DNA of 64,000 bases from Paramecium pentaurelia (Eukaryota > Ciliophora > Oligohymenophorea > Peniculida > Parameciidae): the NCBI GenBank assembly GCA_905183005.1, contig CAJJDO010000081.1:364410-428409 (forward strand), written 5' to 3'. The notes under the pieces are model-generated. The model was not told the origin of the DNA, made no database searches, and was given only the letters and a program-made list of their open reading frames with translations. The position numbers were made by a program, and so were the translations under genes. Numbering within the stretch: the first letter of the stretch is position 1; the number at the start of each line of letters is the position of its first letter. Shown piece after piece: positions 50,206 through 63,149 of this stretch.

Positions 50206-52326
50206 TGTAATAATATTAATTATTTTATAGACTAATTAAATAATGAAAACCTTTATTTAACAGGAATTTCTTATTATAATTCTATTATTCTTCTTCTCAG
50301 TCAGCTCTATTTATACTCAAAATTTCTAACAAATAAATCTATTGATTCTCAAAGTTTATCTTTTCAATCAATAAAATTATTAATTGAAGAACTTTTTAAT
50401 TATTCTTTAATTTTTCTTCTTTTTTTGTTTGATTTTTCATTAAGTATTAAATAACGAATTTTTTGGACCTTTCCAAAAAACTCAAAATATGGAAGAGTGC
50501 TAATTATATATCATTATTTAATATTTCGAAATAATGTTCTAAGAACTTTATATTGTTATATGATATTTTGTTATATGATTGCAAATAATCTCAAGAACAC
50601 TAAAAAATACTATTAAGTTTCAATTTCCAAAAAAATAATAATAGTCGATGGAACAATAATGAGATTGGAAATATTTGACTTTTTACTAGTATTTGATTGA
50701 ATCAAATCTAAGGTATATAACAGTTTATCGGATGTATTATTAGTTATTTGTAGCCTTTAATAACATGATAGTCGATTTGATTTTTTATTCGATTGGCAAT
50801 AATAAGAATCTTTACAAAAGTCAGATAATTTAATCATGAGCAATTATTACTTTAAGCATTAATTTTTGACCCCTACCTGTGTCTGATTTAGATATATTTC
50901 TTAATTTGAGTACAATCATAGATGGCTTGTGGTGTTACTAAAAATTAAGATGCACCTAAGCCTATTCAAATGAAAATATGACGCATGATTTCATTTATTT
51001 TAATATTGATAAATAGAATTTCTGATTCCACTGATATCTTTTTTCTTCATTATCCTATCCCCCCCCATAAACTTCAATAAGTATTAATATAGAAAATCTG
51101 TTTTTTATATTTGATCTGATAATTATTCAACATTTTTGTATTTTTTGAGTAAACTTAATTTTAATGGTATTTTTCAAATTAAATTAAAATCAATAATTCT
51201 TTTAATTTTATTTTTTATTTTACATTAAGTTGCATTAATCTTTAGAATTGAATTTTATTTTTTATTGAATAAATTTGTGATACTTACTTTAAATTCATAT
51301 ATATAAAATAGAGCAGTGGAATTAAAATAAAAGTCAAACCAGGTTTGAAATAAAAATATTAGGTTATATTGCCTATTTTTACAATTATTATGAAACCGTC
51401 TCAGATCATGAGAAATACGGTAAATGCATCGCAAATGACTATCTATATCATCATAAATGTCATAGAATGATTTTTTCTTAGTTTCTGTTTTAATTGAAAA
51501 TGCTATAACTTGAAATGTTGAGTTTGCACAATTTTTGCTGTTTAAATAAATGATCATCTAAATAATACCTTACAATTTTGGATAATAGCACAAAAACAGA
51601 CTAAAGGTATATTCTTGACTTGTCTATAATGTCATTTCTCATGTTTTATTTGGTTTTATTTTCTTTTCAACTGAAAATTTTCATTTTCAATATTTTGCAA
51701 AATTAAAGCAAATATTGTTTTTCTCACCAAAAAGAAATGATTTTTTTTAATCTGCGCTATTCTGAAAATAAACAACACTTTCACTAATTCTTTACCTATC
51801 GTTAAAATTTAACTAAAATTTTATAAAAGCTTTTGGTATGATAATTTCAAGCAACATACCATCTTCGTATTTTAATTCATTTTATAGATTTTATGGATCT
51901 CCAATATTGAATTAAAATAAAAAAATCTAAATTATAAATAAATGTTAGATTTTAATTATTCTTCAATATGGATGTGAGAAGTGAACTTTATAAAATATAA
52001 GGTTTAATGTTAGGCTATTGCTTTATAATTTTGACACTAAGTTTTTTTGGTTACTAAACTTTGCTTCTGCTCGTATTCCCCTTTATAATTAGTACCTTAA
52101 ATTAGCTATACTATCTCAATAAGTAGACTTTTTAAATTGAAATTTTTCACATACTATCGATCCTAGGTGACATTATGCAGATATCAAAATAAAATATATA
52201 TGTAAAAACACTCTTACAATTTAATAAGCACTCCAAAAATCTCATCTATTTAAAAATAAATTTAATGAGGTGGAAAAATAACGCAAGTAAAATGAAGTGC
52301 GCTATACACTCTAGCTTAAGAGATGT
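50206..52326. other. No intact gene
   Basis: A minus-strand coiled-coil-like frame near 50295-50440 (MKNQTKKEEKLKNNQKVLQL) may be a further remnant of the WD40 pseudogene. A run of eight C's lies at 51059-51066. A 100-codon minus-strand frame at 51255-51557 uses no TAA/TAG for Gln, unlike the real genes here, and has no recognisable family. Nothing else is supported. Confidence 0.4.
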
Positions 52327-52357
52327 GGAGGGGTGAGGCTAAACCTCGCTCTCCTTT
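52327..52357 (+). ncRNA. GC-rich hairpin followed by TTTT, possible structured RNA 3' end
   Basis: GGAGG, bulged G and GTGAGG (52327-52338) pair with CCTCGC and TCTCC (52344-52354) around a CTAAA loop. This gives 11 base pairs including two G-T pairs, immediately followed by TTTT. It stands out from the AT-rich surroundings. The 60 bp upstream (from about 52275) are also GC-richer. This is compatible with the 3' stem and terminator of a short pol III-type RNA, but no known RNA class was matched. Confidence 0.3.
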
Positions 52358-53849
52358 TACATAGAGATTTAGAAGCTTAAGTAAACTTATAAGGATCTTA
52401 ATTTTTAATATTTTGTTACGTTTATTACGAATTCCAATTAGACAATGATATCCTGATTCAAGATTATTTAAATACTATAATTTTTAATTACGAAAGACAA
52501 CCTTTTGAAGAACGATACTTATAATTAGCAGATATTACAATTTAAATAATTTTTGGATTCCTAGTTAAGTGATTATATTCACAGAAAAATAATCTGGACC
52601 TTGGTATTGTGAAATTTAAAAATCACAATTAACTAAGCAAGATGATGTTTTTCATATAATCTTAAGAAAAAAATATTAATTCAACACTATCTCAAAAAAT
52701 TTATTAGACAAGTAAAAGCCAATAATAAATTGAATCATATCTTTTATATTAGTTTTCAAGAATAGAAAAACTATTTAAATAGGCAAATCTTGGTCTTGAA
52801 TTAATAGAACTCTAAATAAATTATAAATTTTTCAAAAACTTTTATGTCTACAATTAATGGTCTCTATCAAAATTTCACTAATTATCTCTTAAAGAAGTAA
52901 ATAAAAACATCAGGTGATTAATATCTAAATTTATATATGAATTAGTTTGAGTTGTATTACACAATCCTATTAAATACTAAAACTAGCTATAATCAAAAAT
53001 TTTATAGATTACTCTTATTTCATCTTTGGTAATTAATTACTTGAATTTTTCAATAATTTAATTCCAAATAAAATAATTTGATATAATCGGTTGTATTCTA
53101 AATTATTCAAAAGAAAATATTGAAAGTGTATATATATTATTTAGATTTATGTTAATGACAGTAAAGGAAATGAAATTTATCTATTTCAAATAGTTATAAT
53201 TTTTTTATAATTGACTTTCTCTTTTGGAATAACAACATCATTTTTAATTATTCTTCTACTCAATAGTTTTGCTTTGATTTATTAAACATTTTTTGGTTAA
53301 TTTCTTGAAAGGGGACTTAAATAATTATCATTTTATAAGATATCAAATAAATTTTATATTTATAAAAATGGATATGCAGAATACTAAATTAATTACTGAA
53401 TATTTAATAACTGAGTAGATTATGCTTAATGATGATTAATCTATCGTTTCAATCTTTTAGACAGAGAAATACTTTTATATCTATTGGTAATTAATTAACA
53501 TTTTCAAAAAATTGCTTTAGTATATAATTTTTTTAATTATTCAATTTGGAAGGTTTAAATTTGATTATTTTAATAAATAAATTTGATTAGTCTGTTCAAT
53601 GCGCTCATTAATCCTTGTTATTACAGTTTTGTAGATTTACATTTATATTTACATCTTGATAACAATTATTAAAACTGACGAATAATCATTCCCTATACTT
53701 GACTGATAATGTATTTAAAAAATGTTAAAGTAGAGAAGGTGCACATATGAATAAAGTAAATAAAATATTGTAAAACCTTCTTGTTAAGTACTCAGATTTA
53801 AAATATAGAAATGTAACTGTTATTATAATGTTCTTGATAATAATCAAAT
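52358..53849. other. No intact gene; one hydrophobic open stretch
   Basis: A plus-strand frame at 53144-53399 reads IYVNDSKGNEIYLFQIVIIF, then further hydrophobic sequence (TTSFLIILLLNSFALIYQ) before a TGA. It could be a decayed piece of a multi-pass membrane gene. No start codon with plausible upstream exons was found. The rest shows no feature. Confidence 0.35.
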
Positions 53850-56480
53850 TCACTTTTAAAACAAGGTTTCCGAAAAGCAACTTCCTTTTTGTTTAAATAC
53901 AGTCTTTAAATCTAGACCTGATTAATTAATGAATTCTCCTTTTAGAATTAAAGCTCCTTAAGCTTGAAAGAGTGCCTATTGAGATATGATAAGGATAGGT
54001 TTATTAGCCATTACTAAAGATAGATTAATAATAAATACCTGGTAGAAGGTAGTTTTAAAATAAAGGGGTTTTAAATTAAGCAAAAATATTTTTATAAGTT
54101 TTATCCATGATTTAAATTTGTTTTCTTGTGTTAATATCCCAGAGATGGATAGAACCATCTTCACTACAAGTTGCTAATGTGTTCCCATCTACAGAGAAAC
54201 AAATTGATTACAAAGCGTTATTATAACCATCCAATTTGGCTTTTTATTATCCTGTTTTTACATCCCATAGATGGATAGAGTTATCACTACTACTAGATGC
54301 TAATATGTTTCCATCAGGTGAGAAACAAAGTGAAATGACAGAACTAGTGTGACCATCCAATTTGGCTTTTTATTATCCTGTTTTTACATCCCATAGACGG
54401 ATAGAGTTATCGCTACTACCAGATGCTAATGTATTTCCATTAGGAGAAAAACAAATAGATCTGATAGGCTCATTATGACCATCCAATTTGACTTTTTATT
54501 TTCCTGTTTTTAAGTCCCATAAACAGATGGAATTGTCATAACTGGCAGATGTTAATGTATTTCCATCAGGAGAGAAACAGACTGAATAGACAGTTCCGCT
54601 ATGACCATCTAATTTGGCTTTTTATAATCCTTTTTTTATATCCCATAAACAAATAGACTTATCATAACTACCAGATGCTAATGTGTTTCCGTCAGGAGAA
54701 AAACAAACAGCTCTAACATAATCACTATGACAATCTAATTTGGCTTTTTATTATCCTGTTTTAATATCCCATAGACGGATAGACTTATCACTACTACCAG
54801 ATGCCAATGTGTTTCCATTAGGAGAGAAACAAACTGACATAACATAACTAGTATGACCATCTAATTTAGCTTTTTATTATCCTGTTTTAATATCCCATAG
54901 ACGAATAGACTTATCACTACTACCAGAAGCTATTATACTTCCATCAGGAGAAAAACAGATTTAGTTGACACTAAGAATATGACCATCCAATTTGGCTATT
55001 TATTATCCTCTCTTTACATCCCATATACCAATAAAACAATCACTACCCCCAAAAGGACTACCACTACCAGATGCTAATGTATTTCCATCCGGAGAGAAGC
55101 AAACTGAGTTGACATTAAGAATATGACCATCCAATTTGGCTTTTTATTATCCTGTTTTAATATCCCATATACGGATAGACTTATCATCGCTACCAGAAGC
55201 TAATGTATTACCATCTGGAGAAATACAGACTGATCTCACACAGCTACTATGACCATCCAACTTTTTTAATTCATGGATTTTCAAGTTTTTCCATTTACAA
55301 TTAAACAATATTGTACCATTTAAATTGACTCCACTTATGTCTACATTATCAAATTCTGATCCATTAAAGTTGCATCCAAAAAAATTACCTCCAATCAAAG
55401 AAGTATTCTTTATCCTGATATTCTCGAAGGATTGGTTCCTAATATCAATCTTCATGCCTACTAATAAATTTAATCCATTTGATCCACATTAAATAAATTT
55501 TACATCTATACTTGTGAGGAGAACTAAAAACTTTATAAAATCTATGATCCCCTTATACTCTACTATCATTTTACTGAGATCTTCTCTTGGTTTTTCGTAA
55601 TTATCTGAAGAATAGTCAACTTGATTAAATTGATGATCCTAAATATTTCTCAAGACATTTATTATTTTCTTTATTTTCTTTTATAAATCACTTGTATTCT
55701 CTAGGTTGTTGATAAAAGATTCATAAAATTGATGGTTGTTATTCTTTGAAAGGAATGCAAGTATGTCTGAAACTTTCTCTCTTCTAAGTATTTAAAGAAT
55801 CTTCTAATAAATTGATTCATCCACATCCTAAATGTAAGTAAACATTTCAGAAAGATCTTCTTTCATTTAATAAACTTCGCTTTCTTCTTCTTAATTACTT
55901 TGAATTCTACAATAATAATAAATACATACTTAATTAAAGACATAATCTATTGGATTCCTTCCTTGGACTTTTGAACAAAGGCCTTAAGATGATATTCCCA
56001 CCAATTTTTAGTCTTATCTAATTCCGTTATAAAAGAATTCTTCTAAGCATTCCAATCATTTAAAGTTGTTCCATCAACAATTTTTATTATTTTTTCTAAG
56101 TCAGTGTAGGAGCATTCAGCTAAATTAGTATTTTCGTTGATGAGATTAAAGAATGATTAGTTTTCTTTTTCAATCATATCATAAATTTACTTGATAGATT
56201 GTGATAATTCTTCCCAAATTTTCTTCAGCATTGATTCAGTTTGAGAGAGCAAGGATTTAAAGGCCATTGTCTATTTGGTTAACTCAGATGTTTCGTAAAG
56301 CTTAGAGTCTTTTAATTTCTTCATTGCCATTTCTTAAAATATTGTCAATGGAATTGTATGTCTAAAATCTACTCCATGTATATATTGACATTCTACACAA
56401 AGTTTCCTTTAACATTTGCACTTGTGAGGAGCTTTGCATATCAAAGAAATAGGATTTCTGATATGATAAGTGCAATTCAT
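53850..56480 (-). CDS. B-box, pentapeptide-repeat and WD40 protein
   Basis: The 860-residue protein has introns at 55907-55929 (23 nt) and 54014-54038 (25 nt). The N-terminal B-box-type zinc motif is C-x2-H...C...C..C..H..H (CTYH, CVEC, IHGVDFRH, residues 3-40). It is followed by a ~250-residue coiled coil and a short pentapeptide-like segment (SLIGGNFFGCNFNGSEFDNV). Nine WD repeats are very regular: VCFSPDGNTLASGS then DKSIRLWDIKTGQQKAKLDG. Splicing the last intron gives the family-like tail QALFQAQGALILKGEFINQS, ending in TGA at 53852-53850. TRIM-like B-boxes bind zinc and WD40 arrays mediate protein contacts, so a scaffold role is likely. The strong similarity among repeats suggests recent internal duplication or gene conversion. 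Confidence 0.9.
54120..55260 (-). repeat. Near-identical WD40 repeats at DNA level
   Basis: About nine units of roughly 126 bp, recognisable on the plus strand by GACCATCCAATTTGGC and TATCCCATAGACGGATAGA, occur head to tail within the coding sequence. One unit (around 55020-55070) carries a short insertion encoding SPFGGSDCF-like residues. Such near-identity is a hotspot for recombination and for assembly collapse. Confidence 0.85.
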
Positions 56481-58235
56481 AATTTTTTATTTTTATTTTG
56501 AATTTCTATTACTTTAAGTTTAAGATATATACTAAAAATCAAGAAATAGTAGTTTAGGCTTTCCTGTGAATTGGAAAGATTGATATAAAGGAAAATATTC
56601 AATTTGAGAATTCTATTCATAATTAGCATAGCTCAATTCACTAATAAGATAAAATATCAAACGATTATATGAATAATTTAATTTACACTAAATTTGCATT
56701 TGATTGTTTTTATCTCTATATTTTTCTTAATAATCCTAATTTTGATTTAAAAAATAGTTATTTTTATCTTAATTATAATAGATAGTTATATTACTTAACA
56801 AAAACTTGCTGATTATTTGGCTCCTTGATATTTATAATTATAAATTTTTTTTTCTTTAAAGTTTCATTAGAGAATTTATTTAATTGTTTTAGAGAAAATA
56901 TTATATTTCACAAGGCATACGGCTTTCATAGGGGTGCAATATATTAAAGTATAATAGTTTTTCAATAAATTTATATATTGGAATCGACCAAATGTTCTTT
57001 CATGAATACAGGAAAGAAATTTTTTTCATTATGACACTATAAATTATTTTTCTCTTTTTAATGGACTCAATAAACTTTCGATGGAGTTTAATTTAGGGCG
57101 ATAAAGAATCAGAAAAAGTATTACTGGATTATAAAAATTCATTATATTGTAGAAAAACTTTTATGAGCTCTTAGTTACTTATTTGTAATCATTAAGCAAC
57201 CTTATTTTAAAAATTAAAATATTAAATCCCTTAAACTTTCATCTTTTATTATATTTAATAACTGCATTCTGCAAATTCTAGTTGTTATTTAATCATTTAT
57301 TATTATATGATTCTATAAAGTTAGAAAAATTTAAGTGTGGCTTGATCTCTTAATTAAATCCTTTTAATTGGCCATTATTTTACTCCTTTTATTAAAGAGA
57401 TTATATTACTCTAAATTTTGCTTTATCCATTTGCAAAATTAATAAGTAAATGTCAATTAATCAATCATTTCATTATGAGCAAAGTTTCTAAAGAAAAAAA
57501 TCTATTCTCAAAAGTTTATTATTCAAATATATAATTGATTTGTCTTCCAAACTTCATAGATTATCCCCTAATTTATTAATTTAATACCTTTTTAATACAA
57601 TTCTTCTGATTTACTTAAATTTACCTTTGAAAATTAATAATGATAATTAAATAGAGTTATAATTGATTCAAATATTTTTTTCACTGAAATTATAACTTGC
57701 TTTTTTATGTTGAGGATGTTAAATATAACTTCTTTTTATAATACATTAATGGCAATAACACACTCTCCTTTACAAGATTCTCAAAACATACTAATTTAAC
57801 ATTTTAAGTACACTCTGAATTTTGGCATTTGATAATAACTTCATTATTTTAATTGACAATTATTATAATTTTAAATTGATTTCGACTTCTATTTACATAC
57901 ATTTAATAATGATAATTGAATTATTATATCAAATTTAATAACTTATTTCATAGTTTTCTTTTTCTTCAATTTAATCTTTAATCCTCGCTATTCTTTATAA
58001 ATTCTTTTGAGATTTAATTATACAAACACTTCTATTGTCATTTAGCTTAGGCTCCTTATTAACAAAGAATATCTAAAGTCTCAAGAAAATGAAGAATTGA
58101 AATATTTTTATATTTTTCAAAAAAAGTAATTTTAAGATTCTTATTGTTAATTTTTTATTTTTATACTGTAGAACTAAAAGAACTAGATTAGCTTTACCCT
58201 GTTGCTCTTTAACCAAATTTAAATTTTGGTTTTAT
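56481..58235. other. No intact gene
   Basis: AT-rich DNA upstream of the B-box/WD40 gene. Short minus-strand frames near 57950-58130 (for example KYKNISILHFLETLDILCQQ) look protein-like but are interrupted by TGA and frame changes. They may continue the degenerate sequence at 58236-58613. Confidence 0.35.
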
Positions 58236-58613
58236 TCAATCAGCAATCTTATCTATTGAGTTTCTATTTGATTTTGTATTATTAAAGATAAAAAATATAA
58301 TTTCATGGGCTTTAAATAGTACAAATGGCAATCTTGAAGTAATCTGCTGATATAATACGAATAAATCATGATTCAACTCAAAAATTGTTATTTTAATATT
58401 ACAATCGAAAGATTAAACAAAATTTGAATGGTTTTTCTTATTTTGTTTAATTTTTGTAAATAATTTAGAAGGAATAGAGGGAAGCTCAGATTTTATTGAA
58501 GTTTTGAATTCCTATATGTTAAGACTGTCTTATTTATCCATAAAAATTATTGGAAATTCTGTAGAAGTGTTTTCCTCTACAATTTCTGAGTCTTTGCTTA
58601 AATCATATTGCAT
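58236..58613 (-). pseudogene. Degenerate coding fragment, family unknown
   Basis: A 125-codon minus-strand frame beginning MQYDLSKDSEIVEENTS reads like real protein (SIKSELPSIPSKLFTKIKQN) and ends at TGA 58238-58236. Upstream, other frames carry protein-like blocks (LDDDVFYVNGFLVVCLIYFQ near 59090, FEQLARNFKIICSYVTHF near 58840) with a possible 22-nt intron at about 59001-59022. No single frame joins them. I treat the whole as a decayed gene of unknown family; a gene with several undetected introns is the alternative. Confidence 0.35.
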
Positions 58614-59248
58614 GCATATATCATTGACTTAAACAATTGTTTTTTAGTAATAGTATCTTCATAATCAATTTATTTAATTTTTTAAGATGCTTTATCTATT
58701 ACCTGATTTCTTCTTTATATTAATTATATTATAATGAAAATGTATTGGTTTTCTTTAAACTCTTAGGTTCTCTTTTTAAGGGTCCTTAGGAAAAATTGTT
58801 TAATTTTTTCAATTTATCATTCTGATGATCAAAGTGTGTGACATATGAACAAATAATCTTAAAATTTCTTGCTAATTATTCAAATTAATTGGTCAAGTTA
58901 ATCTTAGAAAAAACTTTAGACAAATCAGAATAATAAATATCACTTTTAGATTTTCAAGTTATTTAATTCTAAAATTAAGCAAGAAATAGGAAGAATATTA
59001 CTAAATTTCAATTAATATTTACCTCTAAGAAAGATATGCTGAAAATAGATTAAGCACACCACTAAAAAGCCATTAACATAAAATACATCATCATCTAAAA
59101 ATTCTTCATAGAAAAAGATAATTGATTAAAATAATTTATTCAATTATTTTTTTGAAAAAAGATTTATTTTATTTTATATCAAATTAAATCGATATACTTA
59201 CAATGAGACTTAGTATTTATTCCTTCTCATTCTTAAAGTCAAATACTC

Positions 59249-61240
59249 GAAGTTCAAAGAATAACTTTATTTGATGAAAAGGAATGCTTAGAAATAATTT
59301 CTTAAGCTGTTCTATTATAATTGTCAAATATAAATGATTAAATAGGTATAATATAAATAAGTATAATATTAGAAAAAAATGGAGGGATATAAGTTAAAGA
59401 AAATTTGTATTTCGATTCTTAGAGACATTATTCTTAATTGCAGGAATATTAAAAGATTTAAGGAAATAATTTTGATTAAAATTTAGAGTCTCTAAAATTA
59501 CTTAGAAATAAAAACGAAGAATATTACTGAAAAATAGTTGAAGATGGGATGAAAAATTAAGGAAATAAGAATTAAAATTTGTACAATAATATAATAACTT
59601 AAGAAAATCTAACTCAGAATTATTAGATACTCAACATCTTCAATAAAAAATAGAATAAATTTTTAAATAAAATATCCCTAAAAGCTAAGATAATAAGATT
59701 GCAAGATAAGTCTAAATTATTTTATGATACATTTAATCATATATATAAAATACTTAAGATTTTATAGCAAGTATGGGCTCTTATAACAAACTAGAAGATT
59801 TAAGCTAAATGAATAAAATTTGGATTTAGAGTTAATTAAATTTATATTAAGTTTTTTCTAGAATAAATAATCATGTATCAATAAAATATAGATTTTTATC
59901 ATCTATCAGTTAAAAAAATATTAATATTAATAAGCAAGAAGTTAATATGATTGAAAAAAATCAATAGCTTTTATGCATGAAACATTCAGAATATGCTACG
60001 TAGGTTTAGTTAGATGAGTAATTGAAAGGTTAATAAAAATATGTATGTAATAAATATTTAAATAAGGATATACAGTATTTTAAGTTAACTGCTATCAATA
60101 ATTGGTAAAATAGAAAGAAGAAGACATAAACTAAATAGTTAAATTTGCTAAGTTATTCGATGAGATAATTCAATCATTTCCATACAATTTTATAAGAATA
60201 CACTATAAAAAAAGAAAGATATGAATATAAATTTTAATCAAATCAAAATGCTGATTTAAAAGTCTATAGAAGAAATGAAAGATTTAAAGCAAAAATTATA
60301 TTCATGTAGTGCATTATAGGAAGTAAATGTTTTAAACTTTAGCGAAGATTTTTTAATTGAAAGTGAAATAAGATAGATAAAAGAGATAGCTGCTAATATT
60401 CACTACTATTATATCCTAATATTATCAAATATAATTAAAATTATAAGATAAAATTTCAAATTTCAACACTAGTTTGAATATAACTTCGATATTGCAAGGG
60501 ATAACGCATAAATAAATTTAAATAACAATAATTATGTCAAGTTCTAAGATTTAATTTTGATTATTCTAAAGTAATTGCTGGTACTTGTAAATAATTAAAA
60601 GTGCTGTATCTACAATACATAAGATCATTCATAAGTAAATCATACTTGAAGGACATGATGAAGACATATGATGTATAGTTTTCAGCAAAAAGTGTGATTG
60701 GCCAGTATCTAGAGGTGATGATTCATTTTAATGTGTTCGAACTAGTTAAGAAGCAATTGGGAGAAGAGTTGGACAAAATAAGTAAGCTCAGGTTAGATTA
60801 CATAAGTAATTATAAATGATAAAGAATACTAATTAATTTTCTGTAGCTTTTAAGGAAAATAGGGATCTAGAGGATAAATTAAGATAATAATTAAGTTTAA
60901 GAATTATAAAATCCCCATAAACATAAAGAAAAGTATATTGTTTTAGTTTAAGTAAATCACATGACCTTATGATATCATGTAGCGATGATAATTAAATTGT
61001 AATTTGGGGAAAAGCATTTAAAGAATCATCGGAATTCAAATAGTTTATCATCACATAAAGAAAAAGGATCTAAAGTGTGTTTTTTTTAATTTAATAATAC
61101 AATAATTACTTGAGCTTCTTAAGAATAAATAGAAAGATATATCAATAACAACAATGAATATATTTAAAGCAATAACTTAAGGTTTGACCTTAATAGCTTC
61201 TAAAATTTAAATAACAATGAAATGAGTAGTTTTAAAAAAA
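59249..61240 (+). pseudogene. WD40-family pseudogene (second)
   Basis: Protein-like blocks are collinear on the plus strand but need many frame changes: ITLFDEKECLEIISQAVLLQ and GGIQVKENLYFDSQRHYSQL (about 59255-59450), KLLRNKNEEYY followed by TGA, a coiled-coil stretch, IILEGHDEDI followed by TGA (about 60670), and FSLSKSHDLMISCSDDNQIV then IWGKAFKE (about 60940-61030). The last block is KGSKVCFFQFNNTIIT, followed by TGA where a Trp codon is expected, and then ASQEQIERYI. The order fits a coiled-coil/WD40 protein. The accumulated stops and shifts make a functional gene unlikely. Confidence 0.65.
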
Positions 61241-63149
61241 AAAAATTATCACTTTATTTTTTATTTAAAAATTGAACCATTCATAAAATTAGAAAATTGG
61301 AAAAAATTGCATGAATTGTAGTTAAAATTTAAGGAATGGAAATATTTAATTCCATACACTGCTAATCTAAGCTTAATTTCAGAGTATATGAAATTAAATA
61401 TGATTAATGAACTATATTATTTTATGAGATAAAAAATTGATTGAAATATTGTTAATTTACTACAATAATTGAAATCAAGTAATTTAGAATTATGATTGTT
61501 TTGGAAAAATTTATCAAAAGAAAACATACTAATTTTAATTATAAATGCAAAATTGTTCTTGAAAATATTAAGTGAATAAACATATACCAAATATAATTTA
61601 AAGAATATCATAAATAATATTAAATTAATAATGTTATAGATTAAGTTTAGCATTGTATTTCTAGACATCACTTTCGAATTCCTTTATCTAAATAGTAATA
61701 CCCACTCTATTTTAACTTCCATTTCTAAATGAACAAGATACTTAAAAACACTTTTCTATGTTTTTAGACTATTATATCCACATCTTATTTGGTTAAATAT
61801 ATAAACTCTTCATCATATACATTTTTGAAATTTCTAAAGTAAATAGATAATGATTATTTTCCATATTCGGATGTAAACTATCAAATCATCAATTTTACTT
61901 TCGTATTTATTATAGGTTCCCTTTCCACTAATATATGTCGACAAATATAAATAGTCTGCGATTAATAAATTGATTTTTTTAATTACATTTTGATACTTTT
62001 TTCAATTTTCACTTGTTTCAATGTATGCTGCTTTAAAATACTTTATGACAAGAAATATCTTACTCTCTAACTTTTTGATTTAAGTCTATCCATATTCCTT
62101 CTTTCTTACCTTTTTTATTATGAATAACTATTGCTTTTTGATGAATAGATTTATTGAATCATTTTTTTCTTTTTAAATAAAATTTCATTTTTTATTTCTC
62201 TTTAATTTATACAATCTATAATGATTTATCCCTAAAAATTTTTTTTAATTGTCTTCAATTTTCCCGTATTATTATCATTACATTAGTCTCCCTTAGTTAA
62301 CCTTTATATTTTTACCAAATCATAACTCCTTTTGATATTTTAATATCAAAAAAAATTAGAAATATTTGGATATTGAATTATTGTATACTTTGATATTAAT
62401 CTTATAATTCAAATTATTTACTTGAAGATTGAAAAGGAGAAAGGTAGAAATTATTAGCAGAATTTAGTATATTAATTATGTAAATTTAAACTAGTTAGAA
62501 TTCAAATTAAGCCTCTGTTTATTTTCATAAGAGAAATAATATTTTATTAAAAATTAACATAATGCTTAAACTAAAAAGAATACATTGATAAATAGAGATT
62601 AATCCATTTTATTATGCATTAATCTGTTATTTTCCTATAATTTGCATAATTATTCAAATTTTATATTAAATCTAAATACTATTAAATATAGGTAACTTTA
62701 TATATTCTAATCACATTAATTCTCTACATTTATAAATCTTTGTTCATTAAGATACTTTAAACTAAATTATTCAAACATATAATAAATTTTATTGACAATA
62801 ACAAGTATTTTATGCAAAATTCAAAATAAACTAGTGGTATTATTTTAATTCTATAATGATATGAAATGATTAGATGATAAAGAAACCAACTATCAATAAA
62901 AAAAAAATCCCATTTAAACCATATATGAAACCTAAATTTTACATTTTTTGGTATTTTAACTAATAACTTTGTAATTATGAATGATTTTATATTTTTTTTA
63001 ATTATAAAATTTTGAATTCCTCATCTGATCTGGTTCCTGTTCTGTTTCTTTATCAAAATTAATACTTAAAAGCAAATGAATGAATTATCATTTAGAATTA
63101 AATTTCTTACAGATATGTGATTTGGCATCATCATTAATAATATAAATAT
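61241..63149. other. No intact gene
   Basis: AT-rich DNA. Minus-strand open stretches around 61417-61880 can be read in two competing frames (for example DEEFIYLTKQDVDIIVQKHR near 61750-61810), with no start, family motif or consistent intron pattern. They may be decayed coding sequence. No RNA or repeat is seen. Confidence 0.35.

Noticed and set aside
50921..50980. Short plus-strand peptide MACGVTKNQDAPKPIQMKI, faintly like a RidA N-terminus
   Set aside because: Only 19 residues before TGA, with no continuation of the RidA family in any frame.
51255..51557. 100-codon minus-strand ORF
   Set aside because: It uses no TAA or TAG for Gln, unlike every real gene here, has no family motif, and runs on in the ciliate code without a clear end. 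Probably chance.
61417..61671. 84-codon Phe/Ile/Asn-rich minus-strand ORF
   Set aside because: Low-complexity AT-driven sequence that competes with another frame; no motif or intron support.
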